Source: Uloborus plumipes
Lineage: Eukaryota; Arthropoda; Arachnida; Araneae; Uloboridae
Direction: 5' to 3'
DNA: 64,000 nt
NCBI GenBank assembly: GCA_038373865.1
Contig: JAXGGA010002222.1
Coordinates: forward strand, 1-64,000
Shown here: positions 45,261 to 55,285 of the stretch, one piece after another
Layout: the number at the start of each line of letters is the position of its first letter
How positions within the stretch are numbered: the first letter of the stretch is position 1
Notes under the pieces: generated by a model
The model's input: only the letters and a program-made list of their open reading frames with translations
Databases searched by the model: none
What the model was told of the DNA's origin: nothing
Translations under genes and position numbers: made by a program

Positions 45261-45381
45261 CACGTGCGGCTATTCGCACCACACACGTGCACGCTTCTGC
45301 CGAATCCTTCACTTCTCCGGACTCGGACGGAGCGCGCCAAAGTAGTCCCCGACGCTATCCGGCAGAGATCTATCCGGCAGC
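45240..45381 (+). promoter_or_regulatory. GC-rich 5' region with two CACGTG E-boxes
   Basis: The only sustained GC-rich stretch in the window, with many CpG, directly upstream of the exon ATG. CACGTG occurs at 45261-45266 and 45284-45289. CACGTG is the core bound by bHLH factors, including the TFEB/MITF group that controls lysosomal genes in animals. That link is only suggestive here. No TATA box was seen. Confidence 0.5.
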
Positions 45382-45456
45382 ATGCCTGTGATGAAGACGT
45401 GCTGCTGCTGGAAGTCCGTCCGGGATGGGAGCTTCGCCTGCGGGGTCTACACCATG
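45382..45456 (+). CDS. First coding exon of a LAPTM4-like/MARVEL-like small membrane protein (partial)
   Basis: ATG at 45382 opens 25 codons. After MPVMKT the peptide reads CCCWKSVRDGSFACGVYTM, and the frame runs directly into GTGAGT at 45457, a strong phase-0 splice donor. A short Cys cluster, then a basic residue, then G-x-x-x-C-G at the mouth of the first membrane helix, is the N-terminal pattern of LAPTM4/5-like and related four-helix MARVEL-like proteins of lysosomes and endosomes. GC content and codon choice differ sharply from the surroundings. The first membrane helix should start in exon 2, which I did not find in the window. The exon is well supported; the family call is moderate. 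Confidence 0.6.
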
Positions 45457-45657
45457 GTGAGTCTCGTGTTTTTTTTCTGCTGTCTATCACTGCGGTGCTA
45501 AGCGCAGAAGTGGTACATATCTGCAATCGAGCTCATACTGAGAAATAACTCTTTAATGTTTTGCACCACCATGTATTTGATTCAGACGAAATTTTTTCAG
45601 AATTCTTGAAAAATATTTCCCGTTCTCAAATCATCATATAATTTTGTATTTAGTTAA

Positions 45658-46172
45658 CTCATTTATGCCAGTAGCCTAAAAGTGGGGTGCTTGTTAGTTA
45701 CTGCATACAAAAACCTGTAATGGGAAAATCATTTTACTAAAGCTGTTTTTCACAAGTGAAATAGTCCTTCTTCTCGAGAAAACCAGTTAGAGCCACTGTT
45801 TGGATATCAGAGTTTATTTATTGGCAGCTATTTTCAGACAAATCAGTCAAGCAACGATCCAGCATGTAGCCACAAAAGTAAGTTTTTTTTTGCGAACTTA
45901 TTTTTCATAAAATTAAACTATTTTTAACTTTTTTGTTTAAAATTGATCAGAGATGCCTTCTGCAATGTTACTTTGCAAAAGTAAAGTCAAGTAAGGTCGT
46001 ATTTTGCTCACATATCTGCAAAATATCTCATAAACAGGACGATAAATAACTTAATAAATATGACAACGGCGAACTATTTTAAGCCTAAAATGTATGTAAA
46101 CCACTCCAAGTAAGAGTTTTAAGCAGATAAAAATTGAAAAAACTTGTTAAAAAAAACTTGGGCATAAATGGG
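45658..46172 (+). mobile_element. piggyBac-like MITE, family 1
   Basis: TTAA (45654-45657), then CTCATTTATGCCAGTAGCC. The right end TTGGGCATAAATGGG is followed by TTAA (46173-46176). The interior matches the copies at 23426 and 51916, including AGTCAAGTAAGGTCGTATTT. Length 515 bp. Confidence 0.85.
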
Positions 46173-46236
46173 TTAAAAAGTGCAGATACGACTTTTGTGC
46201 TTAGCACGGCAGTATAATCTGTTGTGCGTAGGATTT

Positions 46237-46460
46237 TTTTACTAAACTCCAGATTTTCCGCTGTTCAGATTTTTCATTTATCTTTAACACTTTTTTTTCT
46301 TTTATGATGATAATTTACTGAAAGCAGAAAAATACGAGTGAGTTAATGGTCGTTTTTAGATTTTCAAGATATTTTTTACATTCAATGTTGTTATTTTTAG
46401 CTCTAATTGGACTTTTTTGTTGTGCTATTGACACTTTTTTTCTAGTATCGTTTTTACCTA
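46237..46460 (+). mobile_element. Tigger-like element end, fragment
   Basis: It begins ACTAAACTCCAGATTTTCCG and includes TTTTTACATTCAATGTTGTT and GTTGTGCTATTGACACTTTT, shared in the same orientation with 50760-50905. The opposite terminus is seen at 50960-50992. Confidence 0.5.
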
Positions 46461-46464
46461 TTTG

Positions 46465-46913
46465 AATATGCTTTTATTAGTTTCACATGTGGGTTTGTTT
46501 GTTTGTATGTATGTAACACTGAATACAAGATAAAATTCACGTTCCTTGCAAATATAAAAGTATTTTTTAAAATGCTATTATTAATATTAAAGGCTAAACT
46601 ATATTATTGCATGGTGATGTATTATAAGTGTTTCAGTTGTTTTTATGTAACTCTGAATAAAAGATAAAATTCACGCTCTGTTCAAAGATAAAAGTTACAT
46701 ATTTAACACTGTTATTAATACTAAAGGCTAAACTATATTACATGTTGTTGTATTATAAGTCCATGTAAACTTAGCGGATGTATAACAGTTTTGAAAATCA
46801 GAGGGAAATCAGTTAGAGTATCATGAAATATAGTTTAATCTATAGTTTTAATGAGATAGTTCTTTTCAGTTTGAATAACTCTAAAAGAGTGTTTTTTAGT
46901 TTTTTGAAACTAC
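46465..46913 (+). repeat. Dispersed repeat R, copy 3
   Basis: It has the TTTTATTAGTTTCACATGTG start, two roughly 165-bp monomers and the TTTTTTAGTTTTTTGAAACT end. It is interrupted at its end by the pogo-like MITE at 46914 and then by a Helitron. Confidence 0.65.
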
Positions 46914-47471
46914 AGTGAACTCTCACTTATACCCCGCCTCATTTATGCGCCTTTTTCCCTTATACGACGATTTTCAGTGGTCCCAGCACATTCCATAGCA
47001 AAATAATGACAATATCATTCGTTTATGCGTCGCTCTAAAGATAAATATTTCACTTATGTGCCGAATTTTTCGTAAAATGTAAAAAAAATTAATTTAATTT
47101 CTTTAAAAAATAAGCATTTTTCTTCACTTTCCTCTTCAATCTTTCGCCTTTATTGCTCACGGAAAGCGTTTTTTCCGCATGAACTAGAGTTCGGAGAGGG
47201 ACAATTATCTATTATGCATTGTTTTAGAGGGAACAGTTTGTAATTAGGTATGCTACAATTTTTGTTTTTTCTTTATCATATTAGTTACGTTACAGTAATT
47301 GCCAAACCATAGTAAAATGTTCCTCGTCTATAAAAACATTTTAATTCATTTTCTCATTGGAACCTATGTTATGTTTTAGTCCTTTAAATCGGCTTGTTCA
47401 CTTATACGTCTCTCTCACTTATGCGTCTTTTTGTCGGTCCCTTGGGCCGGCGCGTAAGTGAGAGTTTACTG
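46914..47471 (+). mobile_element. pogo-like MITE, copy 3
   Basis: A 558-bp element between TA dinucleotides (46912-46913, 47472-47473) with CAGTGAACTCTCACTTATAC and inverted CAGTAAACTCTCACTTACGC. It retains the CGCCTCATTTATGCGCC region where copy 2 received the long-TIR insertion. Confidence 0.8.
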
Positions 47472-47619
47472 TATATTTAATTACTAGTCGGGTACCCGGT
47501 TCTGCCCGGGTTTCTGCCGCGTAATATGTGTTTCAGTGAAACTCTTTCATAATTTTTTCAACATTAAAGTGCACATGTATATACATTAGGGTGATTCAGA
47601 AATGTATGGAAAAAAATAA

Positions 47620-48000
47620 ACTTTGTATTTTTGTGCATCTTACCCTCTTATTTTGTGCCACTATATACACTGATTATTTGTGCAAAATTTTAACAAAATA
47701 TATTAATATTTAGAGGTCGCTCAAACGCCTTGAAATTTCGTGATAATGACAAAAACGTGAACGTAAATGATACCTATGGAAAAAAGTAGCCTTTGTATTT
47801 TTGTTCGTCTTACCCTCTTATTTTGTGCCACTATATACACCGATTATTTGTGCAAAATTTTGACAAAATATATTAATATTTAGAGGTCGCTCAAACGCCT
47901 TGAAATTTCGTGATAATGACAAAAACGTGAACGTAAATGATATCTATGGAAAAAAGTAGCCTTTGTATTTTTGTTCGTCTTACCGTCTTATTTAGGGTTT
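47620..48000 (+). repeat. Tandem repeat inside the hAT element, about 177-bp period
   Basis: TTTGTATTTTTGTKCRTCTT recurs at about 47622, 47787 and 47965, with TTAGAGGTCGCTCAAACGCC and GACAAAAACGTGAACGTAAA between. The first two units are nearly identical. The third breaks off after about 60 bases. Confidence 0.8.
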
Positions 48001-48279
48001 CATATAAACTAAATTATTTGCCCAAAATTTAGTAAACTATATTTACATTTAGAAGTACTTCAAATTTTGTGATAGTGGCAGAAATGCAAACGTAAATAAT
48101 AATAATAAAGTTACTTTATTGCTTTTTTATATCTTCGAAGAAAAAAGCTTGCAATCACAAACTGAACTATATATCTGAAAAACCAATGAAATGCAGAAAA
48201 GTATGAAAACTAACCAAATACGGAAAAAAATATAAAAAACAAATTTAAATACATTAAATATATGTATAGTAACTCACTC

Positions 48280-49300
48280 ATTAATTTTTTTAATACTTTT
48301 GAAGGTTACTTTTTTACAACTTTGAAACCTTTTCTGTGCTCCTGTACCACTTGAAGAAGACACTGTCTTTGTTTTTCCTCGTTAGTGATAGTCTTAACAA
48401 ATGCTTCACCAAGGGCCAAAGCCTTGTTGGTAGCTATCTTGAAGATTCCAATGCTCATAATCAAACAGCTGATATATTTTGAGTTTCTTCTTTACATGAA
48501 TAAGGACGCCTGTAAACGTTTCAAATCATTTCTCAGTACTTGCACAAAAAGGGTTGCTGGGAACCCAGCTCTTAGATTTTATTTCCCATTAACGATAAGA
48601 ATGTGAAAGAAATCACATTCATAGGTTACGAATACCTTTTCTTTGTCCGGTTGCAAGTTTAACTGGTTGTGAAATATCCATAGCTTGACGCCATAAAGAA
48701 TCTTTGACACAGATATAACACGAGGAACCGCTCCTGGGATACGAAAACAAAAACCAAGAGAAGGTGCTCCGCTTAAGAAAATCGCACTAAGCTCAAATAT
48801 CTTCCTTGGACACTTCTTTTGCATGGGTCATCAGAAGTTGACTTTGCGCAACTTCCATTACTAGGTGCACGTTGCTCTGAATTGGCTACCAACTCCTCAA
48901 CCTCATCGTTTCTCACTCCAGGTTTAAAATTAGAATGTTTTATCCTTGACTATGATTGCTGAAACCGCTTAAAAAGCAGTATTGTAGATCCAATGGCAGT
49001 GGATGCTTTCACGCAATTGACACCGCATTTGACATTGCACGCAATCAAATACCCCAATTCTACCTATTTCTTGGATTACCGGTTAAAATACCGAGAGACC
49101 AAGACTAGAATAGACTTCCATTGTAGTACTACAGAAAACACAATGTCTGAAGTATAATGGAAATATATTTCCCAAGTTCAAACATGCTCCAACTTTAGTA
49201 CCGGCACTGCATGTCGTATTGAAACACATACCACGTACGAGCTCAGTAAGTTCCCATTTATCTAACTGGTTATCGTGCAGCAGCATTTGCCGTAGCAATT
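48280..49300 (-). pseudogene. hAT-like transposase remnants
   Basis: Reading the minus strand, 49298-49083 gives LDKWELTELVRGMCFNTT and then GACLNLG. This resembles a conserved block (W-x-L-x-x-x-V-x-x-L-C-F-D-T-T...G-A-C-V-L-L) of a transposase-like family I have seen in arthropod gene models. Near 48460-48350 another block reads ALALGEAFVKTITNEEKQRQ. In between are stop codons and frame changes. No full frame survives, and the sequence is too broken to place the catalytic residues. That the family is hAT rests on the element ends. Confidence 0.55.
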
Positions 49301-50754
49301 CCAGTGCCTGACTAACTTACTAGAAACTCAGAAGTAAATCATCAATGCTTGTGGTCCTGATACTAATACTGGTATGAAACCCGCCGATCCTCCTTCATTT
49401 TCCCAATATATTTTGCATAAGTGTTTTGTTCCAATGAATTATCAAAGGAAGTCATAGATTTAAACGACTTTTATAAGTTAACGGCCGATTCAGAACGAAT
49501 AGTTTGCCCTTACCGTTTCATGGACGTTGTCAAATCCTCCCCATTTTGACCCATACTTTGTACTGTAGCAGCTACTATCAAAGTGGTTTTCTGTCACTTA
49601 TATTGGGCCCTGTCTAGAGTGGATGCTAGGCGTTTTAGCCGAATAAACTCATACACCTCAAACAACCGAAAGGAAAACAGAAACCTCTGCCAGAGCTTGC
49701 AGCTGCATTTTCTACCCAAACTCAAGTAAGAGATGATGCAGCTTTGGAGCGGGGGGGGGGGGTTGTTACAACTCACATTGAGCTATTATTTTATTGAGTA
49801 ATTACTTAGTAGAGTAAACTAACATTTTTAATTATTCCATTTTATATGAAGAACAATATTATTTCTGGTAATGAAGTTATATACTCCAACTCTCGAAATT
49901 GCTAATTTTCAACAGAATTCGATCGCGTTGAGCGACCTCTAAATATTATTCAATTGAGCTAAAACTTTACATACATCACATTCATGAATAGAGTAAAAAA
50001 ACTGCGGGGTAAGATCAAAGAAATTCAAAAAAAAATTTTTTTTGAATCACCCTAATATACATAAATGGCTACTTCTGTAAACAATGGTTATTTTTTTGTC
50101 TGGATAACTTAAAAAACTGCATTACACACCCTAAATACAACTGCAAGCTACAAATAATGTTTAGGTAAATAAATAGGAATTGTTATAAGCTTTGTATATT
50201 AAAATAAATATATATTTATACTATAAATCGCATTGGAGTCAACCATTTCCAAATATTGCACGTTAAAAAAGTCCCATTATTACAGTGTCTAGCCTTGTGA
50301 GTCCGTTTGCGAAAACTCAATTGGTAAAAACATCTGATGTGATTAACACTTTCTATTTTCTAACTGTTGCCAATATCAATTCTCTTTTTATTTTACCTGG
50401 TATAGATTATTGGCATAGATAAATATAAAAATCCCCAAGAAAGCAATAAATTTCACACTTACTCCAGAGTAGCCTTGCCTCAAAATTTTCATCATGATTA
50501 CTATTAATATTGTTGTTGCGAGGCAACAAATTTTTGCAACAAATTTAATCATTCAATGGGGAAATGACATGAAATTTATTGTTTTCCATAATAACTTTTT
50601 AAAACTAAGTTTTTTAGAAATAAATAATAACTTATCCTGCTCCCTGTTACTGTAGCTATCAAAGGTGGAAAAATGGTTAAAATCGGTCGAGTAGTTTTAA
50701 AGATTACCCCGGACATACATACATACAAAAGTAGTCTCATTTATATATATAGAT

Positions 50755-50992
50755 TTATGGTGATGATTTACCGAACGCGGACAAATGCTAGTGCGTTATT
50801 GGTCGTTTTTAGATTTCAAGATATTTTTTACATTCAATGTTGTCATTTTTAGCTATAACTCGAATTTTTTGTTGTGCTATTGACTTTTTTTTCTAGTATC
50901 GGTTTCACCTATTTTTCGGATTATTCGCGATGTTTGCTTATTTGCGGTTCCCGTGCCACACTAATCCGCGGATAATCTGGAGTTTACAGTAT
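50755..50992 (+). mobile_element. Tigger-like element end, fragment
   Basis: It ends CTAATCCGCGGATAATCTGG then AGTTTACAGTA, a pogo/Tigger-type terminus. It repeats 46306-46460 in the same orientation. The fragment starts exactly where the Helitron ends. Confidence 0.5.
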
Positions 50993-51224
50993 TAGGGAGA
51001 ACGAAAAATAATGCTGTTGTTTCTTTGAAAAATCTTACGTATTATTTCTCTTGCATTCTTTCTGTTACCAAGACAGATTTAACCTTTTTTAAAGCAACTT
51101 TTAACACTGGACCCTCATTTTAAAGCTTATCGTGCCGGCCATTGGCGAAAAATAGACCTACAATCAAAAATGTTCTCGGTAAAAAACTTTTTTTTTTGTT
51201 TTTATGACGCATCACTTTAATAAA

Positions 51225-51421
51225 TAGCATCCGACAATTAAGATGCATGAGCGCTGTTAGTAAGAGTTCGTGCCTATAATAGGAAGGATATGAGTTCATA
51301 TCTGGGCTAAAAAAATATTTAAATAGGTTTTTTCTCAAGCAGAATTCTAATTCAACTTTACATCATCGTATATCTTATTTCTCAACTTTATTTTGGAAAC
51401 CATAGCTTTATCAATGCTTGC

Positions 51422-51467
<46 letters not shown>
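51225..51467 (+). mobile_element. Possible old SINE with poly(A) tail
   Basis: GAGCGCTGTTAGTAAGAG and GGATATGAGTTCATATCTGG resemble degraded A and B boxes about 40 bases apart. The stretch ends in an A-run of about 43 (51425-51467). No TSD was found. Confidence 0.35.
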
Positions 51468-51471
<4 letters not shown>

Positions 51472-51915
51472 TTTCGTACGAGTCACTAGTAAACTTTTAA
51501 AAGTTTTTTTTTCTTAATCAACGATGTAATTTCTCCCGTCATCAACAGCCTTCTGCCACTTAGTATGTAAATTTCCAATTCCGGATAGATAAAAATCAAT
51601 TGATTTTCCGGAGCAAACCACCTGGAAATGTCATCTTGCATTAAAGTCAAACCTTCAAGTTTTTGTTTCATAGAAAGTGTTTTAACAATAAAGAAGGAAG
51701 GAAAATTAGATGGCGTGATTTGTGATGAGAATATTTCCATTATTATGGCGATAATATTTCTACTATTATCAGCAGAAAGAGTGATTCTGAAACATAATGC
51801 AAGACCGCATTGCTCTATGCGAACGCCAAAGAAACTAAAGAGCAGCGGTGGGATACTTTATCTACTATACTCATCTGACACCGTTTTCCATCTGATTTCC
51901 TTTTATTCCGATTAA

Positions 51916-52433
51916 CCTATTTATACCCAGTAGCCTAAAAACGGTATGCTTGTTAGTTACTGCATACAAAAACCTGTAATGAGTATATCATTTTACTAAT
52001 GCTGTTTTTCACAAGTTAAATAGTCCTTCTTCTTGAAAAAACCAGTCAGAGCCACTATTTGCATATCAGAGTTTATGTATTGACAGCTATTTTCAGACAA
52101 ATCAGTCAAGCAGCAATCCAGCATGGGTAGCCACAGAAAGTAAGTTTTTCTGCGAGCTTATTTTTCATAAAACTAAACTACTTTAAAATGATTTGCTTAG
52201 ATGTGATCACAGATGCCTTCTGTAAGTTACTTTGCACAAGTAAAGTCAAGTAAGGTCGTATTTTGCTCACATATCTGCAAAATATCCCATAAACAGGACG
52301 TTAAATAACTTAATAAATATGACAACGGCGAACTATTTCAAGCCTAAAATGTATGTAAACCGTTCCAAGTAAGAGTTTTAAGCAGATAAAAATTGAAGAA
52401 AATTGTTAAAAAAAAAACTTGGGCATAAATAGG
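51916..52433 (+). mobile_element. piggyBac-like MITE, family 1
   Basis: A 518-bp element between TTAA sites (51912-51915, 52434-52437). The ends CCTATTTATACCCAGTAGCC and GGGCATAAATAGG have each drifted by one or two bases, in a way that keeps CCTATTTAT paired with ATAAATAGG. The interior is very close to the 45658 copy. Confidence 0.85.
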
Positions 52434-52437
52434 TTAA

Positions 52438-53752
52438 TAAGGGACAACGAATCTATCCGATATCCGATGCGATTTCCAGGTATTTTGTTAAGAACCAATT
52501 TATTTCTATTTATACGGGATTGAAAGTTTGCTCACTACACTGCAACAGTTGTTGATAACGCGAGTAATTTCACCGTTGATGAAAAGTAATTTTCTCAGAA
52601 ATTTGTTTGTAAGATTACTTTCAGGTCCCCCTAATAGAATAGATGTGTATATTATGCATACGGATTGCGACGGCTACTTGCTGAACATTTCATTTAGAAA
52701 ACTGCAGTAAATCAGTGGCTACTAAATTTTTTAAACTTGCTCCATTGTTTCTTTTCTTTTCTTTTTTTCGGGAAATAATTTTTTAGCTATTCTTCAACTT
52801 TCGTTGTAGTTCAATTTCATCAATACTATACTGAAGTTAAAATTTATTTAATATGGTGAAATAACAAAACTATACTTATGTAAAAAAAATGCTTTATAGT
52901 AGTGATTCTCTACTGGTGGTTCCGTACAGTTCCGTACAGTTCGCAGAAAAATTTGACCTTCCTTCAAAGACTTCTTCCAGTCTTCGTTTAAAAAAAACCC
53001 CACTTTACCCCACTCTCCTCCCCCTCAAAAACCATAACTTACTAAGCGTAATTTCTATCGTATTTCGAACAAATTTATTACAGATAATTTTACTTCAGTT
53101 TTTATTTTTTTAATGCATATTTTGTAGCGACTTCTTGAAAAAAATTGTTCTAAAGTTAATGCCAAGCAAAATGATAGCATTAAATGGCATAGTTTAAAAA
53201 GCATGGGTCAATTGATCAATAGGAGAAAACATAGATTGGAATTCTATTAAAAAAGAAACTAGTATAACATGATTCTGAATATTTTTAGCCGGAACCTTCC
53301 ATGTTATTGTAGATTGACAAAAATTTATGGAACACTCAAACTCGATCATTTTAAACACTAAAATATTCTTGAAAAGTTGATAATAAAAAATATATATATT
53401 TTTAACGTATTTATTCGTACTACTTTCTCTTACATTTTTATTTTATACACATGTATAATTAATGACTACCTGAACGTGTACTACCTTAATGATGGAATAA
53501 ATGCAGCAGGAATAACTATTTCCCTAATAACCGTCTAACTATTCAGTTTGAAAATGTTTTGAATTATTTTTAAATGGTTGAAAAATATTTAACGATGAAA
53601 GTATTGGAATGCAATCATTTTCGTCTCATTAAATTTTAAGGAGATATAATTACAAAAATATTTTTATTTTTAAGGTTTTGTGTGTTGAGAGAATTTGTAC
53701 TTCACATATATGGTTTTTACATTTTCAAAAACTGGTGCAGGCCTCAAATCTG
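52438..53752. other. No gene seen
   Basis: Frames of 60-74 codons at 52528-52710 and 52889-53113 show no domain and no convincing splice sites. A CTTTACCCCACTCTCCTCCC pyrimidine stretch lies near 53005. Confidence 0.45.
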
Positions 53753-53754
53753 TA

Positions 53755-53885
53755 CCTCAGAACCAGACTAACGTAAGTCCATTTTCGTCATTTTTCGGTA
53801 GAGGGGAAAAACGATTGTCGAATACATCGTTTTCCCCTCTACTGAAAAATGACGAAAATGGACTTACGTTAGTCTGGTTCTGAGG
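53755..53885. mobile_element. 131-bp perfect-hairpin MITE, copy 1
   Basis: Flanked by TA. CCTCAGAACCAGACTAACGT continues into an arm of about 60 bases whose reverse complement follows after a short loop near 53820. The arms differ at only one or two positions. Confidence 0.85.
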
Positions 53886-54357
53886 TACAAAAATATGCTT
53901 AGGAATATTTTACGCGTACAGTGAGTTCAAAAATTTTTGCTTTTTTGAAACTGCTGAGTACTAAGTGAAAAAGCTCCTTTCAAAAACAATTTTTCCAGTT
54001 TAAAGACGCTCATTTTCGGAAAATTTTGATCTCACCAAAGTTTTAAAATGTTTAAAAGTATTTCTGTAAAAAAAACTAACTATTGCGGTTTACAAACTTT
54101 GAGAACATATTAAACAATTGTTAAAAAATAAATAGCAGAAAATTATAAATTATAGTTCCTTAAAAATGGGAAAATCAGTCCTTAATCATTATTAAAGTAT
54201 GTCGCTAGAAGGATTTACCCGTCATTTTACCTTTACTCAATTATTTTCTGCTGTTAATTTATTAAACTATTCTATTACAATTTTTCACCTCTGTACTATC
54301 AATAAAAGTTTTCGAAAAAATGTTGTAATTCAAACACTGTTTGAAATTAAATCTGCA

Positions 54358-54489
54358 CCTCAGAACCAGACTAACGTAAGTCCATTTTCGTCATTTTTCA
54401 GTAGAGGGGAAAAACGATTGTCGAATACATCGTTTTTCCCCTATACTGAAAAATGACGAAAATGGACTTACGTTAGTCTGGTTCTGAGG
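54358..54489. mobile_element. 132-bp hairpin MITE, copy 2
   Basis: Nearly identical to copy 1, about 600 bp away, in the same orientation judged by the loop. The right flank is TA and the left flank CA. Both copies contain GGGGAAAAACGATTGTCGAA at the loop. Confidence 0.85.
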
Positions 54490-54767
54490 TACAGAAATGT
54501 TTTCAGTGAAATGAGGGAAATTAATATACAACTGAAATGTTTTTGTTTGTGAATATGCTTGCAATTAACATATTTTATAACATGTTTTGATTAGCAGAGA
54601 TTTTTTAAAGAAATATGTGAATTCTTCATCAGAAACAAATTATGTTATGGATACGTTTACGTTTTAGGAATTAATTTAATATTAAAATTGTGAGATTTTC
54701 ATCAAGAGGAGTTCAGTTTTATTTCTTGATTGTATTTTTCTTGCAGTATCAAATCCCATAAGCTTAA

Positions 54768-55281
54768 CCCATTAATGCCTAGCGTCCCTTTTTAGGGACG
54801 GTCCAAAAAAGGGTCTGAATTTCCCTAAATAAATATTTCAACCAATTAATAGTGTTTAATTAGTACTTTGGTACTGTCTCAATTCGTTATTAACAGATTG
54901 CAGCACATAACCATTGTAAAGTGTGTTCTGTAGCAATTTTAATATGACCTTTATCAAAAATGACATCGTTCGTAATCTCAAGAAAAAAAGCTAAGTTTTC
55001 AAAGTTCTTCCCAGCTTCCCAGTTTATGTTAATTGCCGATTTTATTTTTTCTTATAAAATGTCTTTTTAAATATTATATCGAAGGCAGAAAAAAAATTCA
55101 ATAAAAAAAGTATGTACCCTCTGGTGTCTATCGTAACTTTAAAGGGACGATTTTTCTTTCCTGAATAAAAAAATTATTTTTTACACAATATTTTTTTTAT
55201 TATTTTTCCTATCCATTAAACACTCTTTGTAACCAGTATACAAAATATCTTTTGAAAAAAAAAAAGTCAGGCATTAATGGG
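54768..55281 (+). mobile_element. piggyBac-like MITE, family 2
   Basis: TTAA (54764-54767), then CCCATTAATGCCTAGCGTCC. The right end GTCAGGCATTAATGGG is followed by TTAA (55282-55285). Just inside the left end is a small hairpin, GTCCCTTTTTAGGGAC. Length 514 bp. It matches the copy at 62365 and the broken copy at 19673-23425. Confidence 0.85.
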
Positions 55282-55285
55282 TTAA

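Larger units (their letters stand above)
47587..50053 (-). mobile_element. hAT-superfamily transposon, decayed
   Basis: A 2467-bp element with inverted termini TAGGGTGATTCA (fits the hAT YARNG start) and an exact 8-bp duplication ATATACAT at 47579-47586 and 50054-50061. Both are hAT hallmarks. Subterminal GGGTAAGA motifs are also inverted. It carries transposase remnants on the minus strand and a roughly 177-bp tandem repeat near its low-coordinate end. Confidence 0.85.
47484..50753 (-). mobile_element. Helitron, 3.3 kb including a nested hAT
   Basis: On the minus strand the 5' end is TCTATATATATAAATGAGAC preceded by A. The 3' end is CTAG (47484-47487) followed by T, with a GC-rich GGGCAGAACCGGGTACCCG hairpin region before it. 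The sequence after the 5' end (GTCCGGGGTAATCTTTAAAA, ACTACTCGACCGATTTTAAC) is typical of Helitron 5' regions. Without the hAT it is about 0.8 kb and has no Rep/helicase, so it is non-autonomous. Confidence 0.75.

Noticed and set aside
51120..51338. 72-codon minus-strand frame near the poly(A) run
   Set aside because: It runs antisense through a probable degraded SINE, with no domain.
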